Assembly: GCA_947475735.1 (NCBI GenBank)
Contig: CANJLQ010000003.1
Span: forward strand, 1 to 64,000
Direction of reading: 5' to 3'
From: Caulobacteraceae bacterium
GTDB lineage: Bacteria; Pseudomonadota; Alphaproteobacteria; Caulobacterales; Caulobacteraceae
Length of the DNA: 64,000 bases
In this document: positions 49,975 through 58,649 of the stretch, in pieces
Position numbering within the stretch: position 1 is the first letter of the stretch
Layout: the number at the start of each line of letters is the position of its first letter
Notes under the pieces: generated by a model
Told to the model about the DNA's origin: nothing
The model's input: only the letters and a program-made list of their open reading frames with translations
Database searches by the model: none
Program-made: the position numbers and the translations under genes

Positions 49975-50979
49975 GTGTCCACGACTGATAAGATTCTCGA
50001 AGTGCTGGAAAATCGGGCGTCGCGCCTGAACGACCGGCGCAAATTCTTCAAGACCGCCGGCGGGTTCGCCGTCGGGGCGACCGCGGGGGCCGTGCTGGGC
50101 GCGTGCTCCAGCTCGTCGGACACGGCCGTGGCCCAGGCCCCGCCCACGAATCCGCCGTCCAACAGCCCGAACCTGGACGTCGAGATCCTGAACTTCGCGC
50201 TGCAGCTCGAGTATCTGGAAGCCCAGTTCTATTCGTTCGCGGCGTTCGGCACGGGCCTGCCCCAGTCCTCGCTGAGCGGGACGGGCACGCAAGGGGGCGT
50301 GATCGGCGGGCGTCAGGTGAACTTCACCGATCCGCTGGTGCGTCGCTATGCCAATGAGATCGCGGCGGACGAGGTGGCCCACGTCAACTTCCTGCGCAGC
50401 GCGCTGGGAGGCTCGGCCGTGGCCCAGCCGGCCATCGACGTCGGCGGCACCGATCCGAACGGGGCCTTCTCCAGCGCGGCGCGGGCCGCGGGCCTGGTCG
50501 GACCGGGCCAGGCGTTCGACCCCTATGCGTCGGACGAAGCGTTCCTGTTGGGCGCCTTCATCTTCGAGGACGTCGGTGTCAGCCTGTACAAGGGCGCGGC
50601 GCCGCTGGTGACCTCGAAGGTCTTCCTGGAGGCCGCCGCCGGGATCCTGGCGGCCGAGGCCTATCACGCGGGCCTGGTGCGCACGGTCTTGTCGGCCAAG
50701 GGCATCGCCACGCCGTCGCTGATCGACGCGACCGAGGCCATCTCCAACGCGCGCGACAGCCTGGACGGGGCCACCGACCTGGACCAGGGCGTCCGCCCCA
50801 CGGGCACGGGCAACGCGGCCGCGTCCAACATCTTCCCGTCGGACAGCAACGGCATCGCCTTCAGCCGCACGGTCGCCCAGGGGTTGAACATCGTCTATCT
50901 GCGCCCCGGCACGGGCGTGACCCAGGGCGGCTTCTTCCCGGCCGGTCTGAACGGGCCGGCGGGTTTCCGCACGACCTGA
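49975..50979 (+). CDS. Ferritin-like domain protein with Tat-type signal
   Basis: A 334-residue protein. The N-terminus has a twin-arginine motif (DRRKFFKTAGG) and a following GACSSSSD that might be a lipobox. A four-helix ferritin-like domain (about 60-250) follows, with Glu/His ligands in LEYLEAQFY, ADEVAHVNF and AEAYHAG. It resembles the desiccation-related PCC13-62-type proteins. GGGAGG lies 7 bp ahead of the GTG start. A terminator follows. Confidence 0.85.
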   Translation: MSTTDKILEVLENRASRLNDRRKFFKTAGGFAVGATAGAVLGACSSSSDTAVAQAPPTNPPSNSPNLDVEILNFALQLEYLEAQFYSFAAFGTGLPQSSLSGTGTQGGVIGGRQVNFTDPLVRRYANEIAADEVAHVNFLRSALGGSAVAQPAIDVGGTDPNGAFSSAARAAGLVGPGQAFDPYASDEAFLLGAFIFEDVGVSLYKGAAPLVTSKVFLEAAAGILAAEAYHAGLVRTVLSAKGIATPSLIDATEAISNARDSLDGATDLDQGVRPTGTGNAAASNIFPSDSNGIAFSRTVAQGLNIVYLRPGTGVTQGGFFPAGLNGPAGFRTT

Positions 50980-51002
50980 TCGACCCTGTCGTCAGAATGA
51001 AG

Positions 51003-51032
51003 CCCCGTCGACCTCACCGTCGGCGGGGTTTT
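51003..51032 (+). terminator. Intrinsic terminator of the ferritin-like gene
   Basis: The 10-bp stem CCCCGTCGAC/GTCGGCGGGG has one G-U pair and a 6-nt loop, and is followed by TTTT. Confidence 0.85.
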
Positions 51033-51055
51033 GTCGTTTGGGCTAGACTGAGCCC

Positions 51056-51637
51056 ATGACCGAATCGCGATGCGCCTGGTGCGGGACCGATCCGCTGTAT
51101 GTCGCCTATCACGACACCGAATGGGGCGTGCCGGAGCGGGACCCGCGCGCCCTGTGGGAGAAGCTGGTGCTGGACGGGTTCCAGGCCGGGTTGGCGTGGA
51201 TCACCATCCTGAGGAAGCGCGAGGCGTTCCGGGCGGCGTTCGACGGGTTCGATCCCGAACGGGTCGCGCGCTATGGCGAGGCGGATCGGGCGCGGCTGAT
51301 GGCGGATGCCGGCATCGTGCGCTCGGGGGCCAAGATCGACGCGACGATCCGGGGCGCGCGGGTCTGGTGCGAGATGCGCGAGCGGGGCGAGGACTTTTCC
51401 GCCTGGCTGTGGGGCTTCACCGGCGGACAGCCGATCCAGAACACGCCCGCGACGATGGCAGGCGTTCCGACGCAGACGCCGGTGTCCGTGGAGATGTCCA
51501 AGGCGTTGAAGGCGAAGGGCTTCGGCTTCTGCGGGCCGGTCATCACCTATGCCTTCATGCAGGCGACGGGGATGGTCAACGACCACGTCCAGAGCTGCTT
51601 CCGGTGCGACGAGGTCCGGGCTATGGGCGGCGAATGA
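51056..51637 (+). CDS. tag: DNA-3-methyladenine glycosylase I
   Basis: A 193-residue Tag family base-excision enzyme. Zinc ligands are visible as N-terminal CAWCG and YHDTEWG with a C-terminal [10 protein letters not shown]. The substrate-binding [20 protein letters not shown] helix is also present. It removes 3-methyladenine from alkylated DNA. The gene overlaps rnhB by ATGA. Confidence 0.95.
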   Translation: MTESRCAWCGTDPLYVAYHDTEWGVPERDPRALWEKLVLDGFQAGLAWITILRKREAFRAAFDGFDPERVARYGEADRARLMADAGIVRSGAKIDATIRGARVWCEMRERGEDFSAWLWGFTGGQPIQNTPATMAGVPTQTPVSVEMSKALKAKGFGFCGPVITYAFMQATGMVNDHVQSCFRCDEVRAMGGE

Positions 51638-52257
51638 CGCGCCGGACGCTGCCGACCCTGACGCTGGAGACCGTGCTGAGCGCGCGGGTCAGCGGGCCGG
51701 CGTGCGGGGTGGACGAGGCGGGGCGCGGGCCTTGGGCGGGGCCGGTCGCGGCGGGGGCGGTGATCCTGTCGGCCGACGACCTGCCGGGCGGGATCGACGA
51801 TTCCAAGGCCCTGACGGCGGCGCGGCGCGAGGCGCTGGAAGGCGAGATCAAGGCTCGCGCGGTCGCCTGGGGCGTCGGCTTCGCCTCGGTCGAGGAGATC
51901 GCGGAGCTCAACATCCTGCAGGCCACGGGCCTGGCCATGTGCCGGGCGATCGAGGCGATGGCGGTGCAGCCGGTCGCGGCCCTGGTCGACGGCAACTACC
52001 GGTTCAAACTGCCGTGCGAGGTGGAGACAGTGGTGAAGGGCGACGGTCTGTCGCTGTCGATCGCGGCGGCGTCGATCCTGGCCAAGACGGCGCGGGACCG
52101 GCTGATGGTAGAGATGGACGGCGTCTATCCCGGCTATGGGTTCGCCGGTCACAAGGGGTACAACGCCCCGGTGCATCAGGCGGCGCTGAGGGAGCTGGGG
52201 CCGTGCCCCATCCATCGGCGCGGATGGGCCCCGATCCGCGCGTTGCTGGCTCAGTAG
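51634..52257 (+). CDS. rnhB: Ribonuclease HII
   Basis: A 207-residue RNase HII. Motifs are [14 protein letters not shown] (catalytic Asp-Glu), [15 protein letters not shown] and [15 protein letters not shown]. It cleaves RNA in RNA-DNA hybrids and single ribonucleotides in DNA. Translation is coupled to tag. Its stop overlaps by 7 nt the stop of the convergent small membrane protein gene. Confidence 0.95.
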   Translation: MTRRTLPTLTLETVLSARVSGPACGVDEAGRGPWAGPVAAGAVILSADDLPGGIDDSKALTAARREALEGEIKARAVAWGVGFASVEEIAELNILQATGLAMCRAIEAMAVQPVAALVDGNYRFKLPCEVETVVKGDGLSLSIAAASILAKTARDRLMVEMDGVYPGYGFAGHKGYNAPVHQAALRELGPCPIHRRGWAPIRALLAQ

Positions 52258-52571
52258 ACGGCCAGCGCTCCGCCCAGCAGTGCGCCCAGCAAGGCCGCGA
52301 TGGCGGCACCGATGGCGACGATCAGCCAGCGCGGCATGGGCTCCAGCGGCATGGGATCGACCGGGACCGAGCGCGGGGCGACGGCGTCCGCGCGGGCGAG
52401 GAAGTCACTGTGCCGCAAATCATTGGCGGCGAAGTCATTGGCCGGTCGGCTGTCGAAACGTGTCGCAGCGGGCGCGCGCCAGGCGGCGGCCTGATAGGCC
52501 TCGATGCCCTTGCGTGGGCTCTCGATGCGCCGGTTGAAGTCGCCCTGATGGGCCATGCTCAGCTCTTCCAT
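52251..52571 (-). CDS. Small tail-anchored membrane protein of unknown function
   Basis: A 106-residue protein with a long polar, Arg/Ala/Pro-rich N-terminal part (1-80) and one C-terminal helix (about 82-105). This is a tail-anchor layout. No family is recognised. The start could be ATG 52571 or MAHQGDF five codons later. Confidence 0.6.
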   Translation of the reverse strand: MEELSMAHQGDFNRRIESPRKGIEAYQAAAWRAPAATRFDSRPANDFAANDLRHSDFLARADAVAPRSVPVDPMPLEPMPRWLIVAIGAAIAALLGALLGGALAVY

Positions 52572-52612
52572 GCCGCCTTAACGACACATTGACGCCTCTG
52601 TTCCCGGGCCGG

Positions 52613-53647
52613 TCAAGCCGCCAGCGATGTCGCACGGTCCGAGACGACGAATAGATACTCCACATTCCGCAAGCGCCCGACCGTGCCGACCTTTTCTCCC
52701 TTGGGATTGTGAATGCCGATCCGGGCGCCGACGTAGCGGGGGCGCGCGATCTCGATGACCTGAACCGGGCCGCGCGCGGACAGCATCCGGACCAGCTGGT
52801 CGCGGCTCAGATAGCCCTCGTCGTTGAAGGAGACGATCAGGTGCGGGGCGCGGATCGCCTCGATCACGGCCTGAAGCGCCGGGCCGATGCCTGGGCGGGA
52901 GTTGAAGGCGCTCTTGCGGGTCTTCACGTCGATCCGCTTGTTGGCGACGCCATAGGTCTCGGGCCTGTCCCACAGGACCAGGCTCTCCCAGACGTGGTAG
53001 TTCCCCAGGTAGGAATGCTGGTTGTAGGGCGGGTCGAGGTAGACGAGGTCGCCGTCGAAGGCAGACGCGATCTCCAGGGCGTCGGCCCGGGTGGCGCGGC
53101 AGGGGCCGGCGGCGACGGCGGGCTGGAGGGCGGGCAGGCGGAGTTCGAGCGGCTTGAGCGCGCGCGGCGCCCAGGTCTTCATGTAGGCCATTTGCACGCC
53201 GGCGGTGGAATCCACTCGGTCGGCGGCCTCCATCAGGCTGACCAGCGCGATGGCCTTGAGCTCGGGTTCCAGATCGAGCGTGTCGATACGGTCGCGGATG
53301 GCGTCGATGCGGGCGCCGTTCTCGGGTGAGAAATAGCGGGCGTCCCGGCAGAAAGCCTGAGTGAACCAGCCGGCAGCGGGCGGGCTGTTGGCGAGCTCGG
53401 CGATTAGACGCTCGGCCGGGGCCTGCCAGCGCTCACGGTCGGCCTGGACGTAGGCGGTGGCGAGGGTGTGGGCATAGGCGTTGTGATCGTTGGACCAGAC
53501 GCGGTGGCCCTGTCGTTTCAGCGCATGGCCGACGCGAGCCGTGCCGGAGAACGCGTCGCAGACATGCCCTCCGTTCGGCAACAGGGCGCGTACGGCGGTG
53601 GTGATCGGATCGAGCAGGGCCCGCTTGGAGCCGAGGTATTTGATCAT
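52613..53647 (-). CDS. DNA N6-adenine methyltransferase, class D12 (FokI/Dam-like), solitary
   Basis: A 344-residue methyltransferase. Motif X is KYLGSKR at the N-terminus, the SAM-binding motif I is DAFSGTARVG (31-40), and the catalytic motif IV is DPPYN (205-209). An inserted target-recognition region lies between. No restriction enzyme gene flanks it: pyruvate kinase is upstream and a small membrane protein downstream. It is either an orphan regulator-type methylase or a remnant of a restriction-modification pair. Recognition sequence is unknown, and it is not CcrM. The repeat element at 53660 ends 13 bp before its ATG. Confidence 0.88.
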   Translation of the reverse strand: MIKYLGSKRALLDPITTAVRALLPNGGHVCDAFSGTARVGHALKRQGHRVWSNDHNAYAHTLATAYVQADRERWQAPAERLIAELANSPPAAGWFTQAFCRDARYFSPENGARIDAIRDRIDTLDLEPELKAIALVSLMEAADRVDSTAGVQMAYMKTWAPRALKPLELRLPALQPAVAAGPCRATRADALEIASAFDGDLVYLDPPYNQHSYLGNYHVWESLVLWDRPETYGVANKRIDVKTRKSAFNSRPGIGPALQAVIEAIRAPHLIVSFNDEGYLSRDQLVRMLSARGPVQVIEIARPRYVGARIGIHNPKGEKVGTVGRLRNVEYLFVVSDRATSLAA

Positions 53648-53659
53648 GGTGCAGCCAAT

Positions 53660-53783
53660 CCTCCCCCATTGGGGGAGGTGGCACGAAGCGAAGCGGAGTG
53701 ACGGAGGGGGCTTGCCACAGACGCCGTCATTCGCTGGTCTCCCCCTCCACCGCTACGCGGTCCCCCTCCCCCTACGGGTGAGG
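53660..53783. repeat. Inverted-repeat element, family 1 copy B
   Basis: This is the same design as 27661-27786. CCTCCCCCATTGGGGGAGG is at the left end, then TGGCACGAAGCG and GTGACGGAGGGGGC. The right half has CCCCCTCCACCGCTACGCGG and TCCCCCTCCCCC. It fills the gap between the 3' end of pyk and the methyltransferase start. Confidence 0.85.
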
Positions 53784-53784
53784 A

Positions 53785-55218
53785 TTAGCGCTTTGCCTTC
53801 TTGGCGGGAGCATGCGCCAGGCGCAGCAGATTCGCAGCCCCGGGCGCGCCGAAGGGCGTCCCGGCCAGGATCAGGATGCGCTGGCCGGGTTCGGCGAGGC
53901 CGAATTCCATGGCGGAGTTGACCGCGTCGTCGGTGACGTCTTCCAGGCTGGTCGGCTCCTTGCCGAGGCGAGGCTCCAGCCCCCAGACGAGGGCCAGGCG
54001 ACGGGCGGTCTCGGGCTTGGGCGTCAGGGCCAGCACCGGCTGGAGCGGGCGTTCGCGCGACATGCGTCGCGCCGTGCCGCCCAGCGTCGTGAACACGACG
54101 ATGCAGCCGGTCGACGACGCCTCGCCGGCCTTCCGCGCCGCCGCGACCAAGGCGTCGGCGTCGAAGCCTTCCATGCCCGCGTGTTCGGCGTCCATCAGGC
54201 TGGGCCACAGCGGGTCGGCTTCGACCCGCTCCATGATCCGGTTCATGATGCCGACGGCCTCCAGCGGATAGTCGCCCGAGGCCGTCTCGGCCGACAGCAT
54301 CAGGGCATCGGCACCCTCATAGACCGCATTGGCGACGTCGGACGCCTCGGCGCGGGTGGGGGCCGGGGCCGAGGTCATGGATTCCAGCATCTGGGTCGCC
54401 ACGATGACCGGCACGCCGCGCTGGCGGGCGGCGCGGGTGATGGCCTTCTGGGCCACCGGCACCTCCTCCGGATGCATCTCCACGCCCAGATCGCCACGCG
54501 CGACCATGACGCCGTCACAGTAGTCCAGGATGCTGTCGAGCGCGTCGAGCGCCTGGGGCTTTTCAATCTTGGCCAGGCAGGCGGCGCGGCCCTTCACGAT
54601 GGCCTTCAGCTCGGCCATGTCCTCGGCCTTCTGCACGAAGCTGAGCGCCACCCAGTCGACGCCGATGCGCAGGGCGAAGTTCAGGTCCTCGCGGTCCTTG
54701 GGCGTCAGGGCCGAGACGGGGATGATGGCCTCGGGGACGGCGACACCCTTTCGGTCCGACAGCTTGGTGCCGCTCTCGACCGTGACGTCGGCCCAGTCGT
54801 CCGCGCGCTCGCCCACGCGCAACCGCACGCGGCCGTCGTCGAGCAATAGGGACATGCCGGTCCGCAGGGCCTTGAAGATCTCCGGGTGGGGCATCTCGAC
54901 CCGGCTTGCGTCGCCCGGCGTAGGGTCGAGGTCGAACCGCATTTTGTGGCCCGGCTTGATGGCGATCTCGGTGTCGGCGAACTTGCCGAGACGCAGCTTG
55001 GGCCCCTGCAAGTCGGCGAGCACGCCCAGCGGCCGCTTCAAAGCGATCTCGGCCCCGCGCACGGCCTTCAGCGCGGCGGCGTGGTCGTCGTGGCTGCCGT
55101 GGCTGAAGTTCAGGCGAAAGACATCGACCCCGGCCTGGGCCAGGGCCTTGACCATGCCGGGCGCGCGGCTGGCCGGGCCCAGGGTCGCGACGATGCGCGC
55201 GCGTCGTGCTCTGATCAT
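53785..55218 (-). CDS. pyk: Pyruvate kinase
   Basis: A 477-residue glycolytic enzyme converting phosphoenolpyruvate and ADP to pyruvate and ATP. It has ARIVATLGPAS at the N-terminus, the active-site helix region LAKIEKPQALDALDSI, the GDLGVEM loop, and SAETASGDYP. The C-terminal regulatory domain (about 350-477) is complete. The gene ends directly at the repeat element. Confidence 0.96.
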   Translation of the reverse strand: MIRARRARIVATLGPASRAPGMVKALAQAGVDVFRLNFSHGSHDDHAAALKAVRGAEIALKRPLGVLADLQGPKLRLGKFADTEIAIKPGHKMRFDLDPTPGDASRVEMPHPEIFKALRTGMSLLLDDGRVRLRVGERADDWADVTVESGTKLSDRKGVAVPEAIIPVSALTPKDREDLNFALRIGVDWVALSFVQKAEDMAELKAIVKGRAACLAKIEKPQALDALDSILDYCDGVMVARGDLGVEMHPEEVPVAQKAITRAARQRGVPVIVATQMLESMTSAPAPTRAEASDVANAVYEGADALMLSAETASGDYPLEAVGIMNRIMERVEADPLWPSLMDAEHAGMEGFDADALVAAARKAGEASSTGCIVVFTTLGGTARRMSRERPLQPVLALTPKPETARRLALVWGLEPRLGKEPTSLEDVTDDAVNSAMEFGLAEPGQRILILAGTPFGAPGAANLLRLAHAPAKKAKR

Positions 55219-55425
55219 GATGGTCCCGTTGTCCGGTCGCGTTTCCCTGCGACGTCTTGTGCCAATGAAACGGAGCCGACGTAAGCTGGGGCGGGCGCGG
55301 GAAACAGGAAGTTATGGGCGGTTACAGCCGCAGGGCATGGGAAATATTGTTTGTGACACAAGCGACTTGGCCCCGCATTGAAGGCGATGCTAGCGTTTGA
55401 TCCGTATCGTTTTTGGGGGTTCGCC

Positions 55426-57183
55426 ATGTCTCGTCATCTTCTGCTGGCCACGGCCGCGCTTCTCGCCATGGCCGCCCCCGCGTGGGCCCAGAACGCTGGC
55501 GAGGATCGGCTGACGGCCCTGCTGGCCGAGCACGAGGCGGTGGAACGCCGGTTCGATCCGGTGACCTCCAGCGAGAACGGCGACCAGGCCGCCCTGTCGC
55601 GGCTGGGCGACAGTTCCCCGGCGGCGGTCGAGGCGCGCACCCAAGCGCTGCGGGATCTCCGGGCCCGTCTGGGCGAGATCGACGCCGCGGCCCTGCCCGA
55701 CGACGCCGACCGGCTGAACCTGGCGCTGCTGATCCGGTCGATCGACGACGATCTGGAAAGCATCGGCTTTGACCGGGCGCGTCTGGGCGGAGGCGGCGGC
55801 GGCTTTGACGGCCTGGGGCGCAACACGCCCTTGCGGACCCGCGCCGACGCCGAAGCCTGGCTGACCCGGATGAGCCAGATGGCGGCGGCACAGCGGCAGG
55901 GCATCGAGAACAGCCGGCGCGGTATCGCCTCGGGCTGGACCCAGCCGCGCCAGATCATCGAACGGTCGATCACCGTGGCCCGCGCCACGGCGGCCCGGCC
56001 GGTGGAACAGAGCCCGCTGCTGCTGCCCTTCGCCACCCTGCCGCAGTCCGTGCCGGAGGCCGAGCGCGAAGCGTACCGGGCCCGCGCGCTGGAGATCATC
56101 AGAAACGAGATCGTGCCGGCCCAGCAAGAGCAACTGGCCTTCCTGGAGACCGAGCTGCTGCCGGCCGCGCGGGCGGGCCTGGGCGTGCGCACCTTGCCCG
56201 GCGGCGAGGACTATTACCGCTATCTGGTGCGGTCCAACACGACGACCGACATGACGCCGGAACAGGTTCACGAACTGGGCCTGTCCGAGGTCGCCCGCAT
56301 CCGCGCCGAGATGGACGGGGTCATCGCCGAGACCGGGTTCGAGGGTGACTTCCAGGCCTTCCTCACCTTCCTGCGCACCGATCCGCAGTTCTATGCGACC
56401 TCGCCGGAGGAACTGGTGCGGATCGTGGCCGAGATCAGCCGCCGGGCCGACGCCGCCCTGCCGCGCATCTTCGGCACCCTGCCGCGCCTGACATACGGCA
56501 TCGAGGAGACGCCGGCCGAGACCGCGCCGACCTCGGCCACGGCGGGATACACGCCGGGCAGCGCGGCGCTCGGCAAGGCCGGGACCTATGTGCTGAACAC
56601 CTATCGGCTGGACCAGCGGCCGCTCTACGAGATGCCGGCCCTGACGCTGCATGAGGCGACGCCGGGTCACCACCTGCAGGTCGCCCTGATGCAGGAACAG
56701 CCCGAGGCCCCCTACTTCCGGCGGACCTCCTGGTTCACCTCCTACGTCGAGGGCTGGGGCCTGTATGCCGAGACGCTGGGCTACGACATGGACATGTACA
56801 CGACGCCCTACGAGCGGTTCGGTCGGCTGTCCTATGAGATGTGGCGGGCGTGCCGTCTGGTTGTCGACACCGGCATCCACTGGCTGGGCTGGACCGAGGC
56901 CCAGGCCCGCGAATGCTTCGAGCAGAACAGCGCCCTGTCGCCCCAGAACATCACCGCCGAGGTCAACCGCTACATCGGCAATCCGGGCCAGGCCCTGGCC
57001 TACAAGATCGGCGAGTTGACGTTCCGGCGCATGCGGGCGGAAGCCGAGGCGGCGCTGGGCGAGCGGTTCGACCTGCGCGCCTTCCACGACCACCTACTGA
57101 GCGACGGGGCCCTGCCGATGGACATGGTCGAGACGCGGATGCGGGCCTGGATCGAGGTGCAGCGGACGGCGTCGGCGACGTAA
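55426..57183 (+). CDS. DUF885 family exported protein (predicted metallopeptidase)
   Basis: A 585-residue protein with signal peptide (cleavage near PAWAQ). The DUF885 active-site motif HEATPGHH sits at about residue 405, with Glu in SYVEGWGLYAE downstream, as expected for a zinc or divalent-metal peptidase. Family members are carboxypeptidase-like, but activity is rarely shown. The frame is open 16 codons upstream; ATG 55426 starts the signal peptide and has GGGGG 7 bp ahead. It is divergent from pyk. Confidence 0.9.
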   Translation: MSRHLLLATAALLAMAAPAWAQNAGEDRLTALLAEHEAVERRFDPVTSSENGDQAALSRLGDSSPAAVEARTQALRDLRARLGEIDAAALPDDADRLNLALLIRSIDDDLESIGFDRARLGGGGGGFDGLGRNTPLRTRADAEAWLTRMSQMAAAQRQGIENSRRGIASGWTQPRQIIERSITVARATAARPVEQSPLLLPFATLPQSVPEAEREAYRARALEIIRNEIVPAQQEQLAFLETELLPAARAGLGVRTLPGGEDYYRYLVRSNTTTDMTPEQVHELGLSEVARIRAEMDGVIAETGFEGDFQAFLTFLRTDPQFYATSPEELVRIVAEISRRADAALPRIFGTLPRLTYGIEETPAETAPTSATAGYTPGSAALGKAGTYVLNTYRLDQRPLYEMPALTLHEATPGHHLQVALMQEQPEAPYFRRTSWFTSYVEGWGLYAETLGYDMDMYTTPYERFGRLSYEMWRACRLVVDTGIHWLGWTEAQARECFEQNSALSPQNITAEVNRYIGNPGQALAYKIGELTFRRMRAEAEAALGERFDLRAFHDHLLSDGALPMDMVETRMRAWIEVQRTASAT

Positions 57184-57197
57184 GGAACCGAGGTAGG

Positions 57198-57240
57198 CGT
57201 ATGGTGTAACTTGACGCCATACGGGTGGTGATGTAGAGGT
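57198..57240 (+). promoter_or_regulatory. higBA promoter/operator
   Basis: An inverted repeat GTATGGTG-N8-CGCCATAC (57199-57222, one mismatch) lies 23 bp before higB. It is a likely HigA autoregulation site. TTGACG (57211-57216) falls within it, and TAGAGG (57234-57239) lies 17 bp later. If those are the promoter boxes, the transcript would begin almost at the higB start codon. Confidence 0.5.
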
Positions 57241-57244
57241 TCCC

Positions 57245-57535
57245 ATGAAGATCCGGAACCTCGTCCACAAAGGATTGCGTCGCTTCATCGAGGAAGACGA
57301 TCCGCGCGGCCTCCAGCCCGCCGTGGTGGAAAAAATCCGCCGCATCGTCACCTTCCTCCAGGACATGGAGCGGGAAGAGGAACTGCGGACCGTGCCCAGT
57401 TGGAAGGCGCATCCGCTGACCGGTGACCGAAGGGGAAGCTGGAGCCTGTTCGTGACCAAGAACTGGCGGATGACGTTTCGGATCGACCGGGACGAGATCG
57501 AGATCGTCGACCTCGACTATGAGGACTACCACTAG
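57245..57535 (+). CDS. higB: HigB-type toxin (RelE superfamily mRNA interferase)
   Basis: A 96-residue basic protein of the HigB/RelE fold. It has HKGLRRFIEEDDPRGL at the N-terminus, a central PSWKAHPLTGDRRGSWSLFVTKNWRMTFRI and an acidic end. The HPL-G-R-G-W-S-v-NWRm-F pattern is diagnostic. It would cleave mRNA on the ribosome. The toxin gene precedes the antitoxin gene, the order typical of hig loci. Confidence 0.92.
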   Translation: MKIRNLVHKGLRRFIEEDDPRGLQPAVVEKIRRIVTFLQDMEREEELRTVPSWKAHPLTGDRRGSWSLFVTKNWRMTFRIDRDEIEIVDLDYEDYH

Positions 57536-57544
57536 GAGATGGCC

Positions 57545-57874
57545 ATGAACGCGGTATCCGGCATTCGCATGAAGCGCCCCGCCCATCCCGGTGGCTTCAT
57601 CAAGCATGAAATCATCGAGCCGCTGGAACTGTCGGTGACGGCGGCGGCGGCGGCCCTGGGCGTGACGCGGGCGACGTTGTCGACCTTGCTGAACCAGCGC
57701 GCCAGCCTGTCGCCCGAAATGGCGCTGCGCATCGAAAAGGCCTTCGGTGTGTCGATGGACACCCTGATGCGGATGCAGAACAGCTACGACATAGCCCAGA
57801 CGCGAGAGCGGGCCAGCGAGATCAAGGTTGCTCCATTCGTGGGTGAGTCAGGCGCGAAATCGGCGGCTGCATAG
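57545..57874 (+). CDS. higA: HigA-type antitoxin (XRE family)
   Basis: A 109-residue protein with an HTH_3 domain (about 20-75: RPAHPGGFIKHEIIEPLELSVTAAAAALGVTRATLSTLLN). The HPG and LGVTR motifs mark the HigA group. The C-terminal tail (80-109) is longer than average. AGGAG at 57534-57538 is spaced 6 nt from ATG 57545; the ATG at 57539 overlaps that site and is less likely. It neutralises HigB and represses the operon. Confidence 0.92.
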   Translation: MNAVSGIRMKRPAHPGGFIKHEIIEPLELSVTAAAAALGVTRATLSTLLNQRASLSPEMALRIEKAFGVSMDTLMRMQNSYDIAQTRERASEIKVAPFVGESGAKSAAA

Positions 57875-57901
57875 GTCCCGTTTCAGGCTGTCATCAAGAC
57901 T

Positions 57902-57956
57902 TGGTGCGAGCGGCGGGGGTCGAACCCGCATGACCGAGGTCGAGGGATTTTAAGTC
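57902..57956 (-). tRNA. tRNA-Leu(TAA) 3' half only: probable attachment site of a genomic island
   Basis: On the minus strand, the sequence from the anticodon stem to CCA is intact: loop CTTAAAA with anticodon TAA, a long variable arm, T arm GCGGG-TTCGACC-CCCGC, acceptor CGCTCGC and ACCA. The other half is missing. Upstream of GACTTAAAATC the sequence does not resemble a D arm or the 5' acceptor strand GCGAGCG. The break is in the anticodon stem, a known tyrosine-integrase crossover position. With this orientation the island lies to the right. Confidence 0.8.
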
Positions 57957-58014
57957 ACACACGCCAGCATCAAACCACTGATACTTCGTGAGAATCTACC
58001 ACAAGCCAGCCGAC

Positions 58015-58034
58015 TGTGTAAGCATTTGTGTAAG
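58015..58034. repeat. Short direct repeat near the attachment site
   Basis: TGTGTAAG occurs twice with 4 bp between (12-bp period), 59 bp inside the presumed island end. Direct repeats of this size beside att cores are often integrase arm or excisionase sites. There is no other support. The interval 57957-58100 holds no gene. Confidence 0.35.
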
Positions 58035-58100
58035 GTCGCAGCCTCCGCAGGAAGGCTTGGCATCGCACTGTACGTCAGGACCCAAGACTTCGTGGTTAGG

Positions 58101-58649
58101 CTACGGACCGGAAAGACGCGCGCGCAGATCAAGCTCGGGTTCCTGAGAGCCGACCCGGAACCGATACTCCACCTGTCGCCCCATCAAGGCGTCGAGAACA
58201 TTGACGGAGAGGCTCGCTGCCATCTCGAAACGCACGGGCTTATCAAGGACGCGCGGGAGAACTTCGGCGAACTCCTGCACATGGCTGATGTAGCTGTTGC
58301 GATGGTTGACCTTGAGATCGTTGATCGCCGCCCGGTACGCCTTGACGTGGGCCTTCAGTTCTTCTGCCTTCCTGGCCGCTAGTCCCTCGCGATTCATGGC
58401 AGCGAGAGCATTCGGGAACGACCGTGACCCGGAACCGTCGTCGTCCAGCGCTGTAAGTCGCGCGATGATATCCCTCGTCCCGCTTTCCAACAGGGCGAGC
58501 TCAAGCACGAGGTCTTCCCGAGACATCTTTCCCAGGTTCGGGAGGCGTTGCTTCTCGCGATGCGCCAGGATCGTGAGCAACAGGTAGAGGACATCCTATT
58601 TGAGGCCGTCCAGTAGATCCTCGGAGGGCGTGTAGACCTTCTTAGCCAT
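58101..58649 (-). pseudogene. Hypothetical helical protein gene interrupted by an in-frame amber codon
   Basis: ATG 58649 overlaps the stop of the upstream gene (ATGGCTAA), a normal coupling. The frame reads 17 codons (MAKKVYTPSEDLLDGLK), then TAG at 58596-58598, then continues open for 165 codons to 58101. The codon may originally have been CAG (Gln). The downstream part is helical and contains RNSYISH (Arg-x5-His, about 117-123 if numbered from 58649), reminiscent of a HEPN/AbiU2-type RNase motif. No good start codon with a ribosome site lies after the TAG; the candidates are TTG 58580 or ATG 58526. It could be a recent pseudogene, a readthrough gene or a sequencing error. Confidence 0.6.

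Noticed and set aside
57902..57977. A complete tRNA-Leu gene
   Set aside because: Only the part from the anticodon stem to CCA is present; no D arm or 5' acceptor strand can be drawn from the adjacent sequence.
58026..58382. A 118-codon plus-strand gene next to the attachment site, perhaps an integrase remnant
   Set aside because: It is mostly antisense to the amber-interrupted gene and shows none of the tyrosine-recombinase Arg-His-x-x-Arg motifs.
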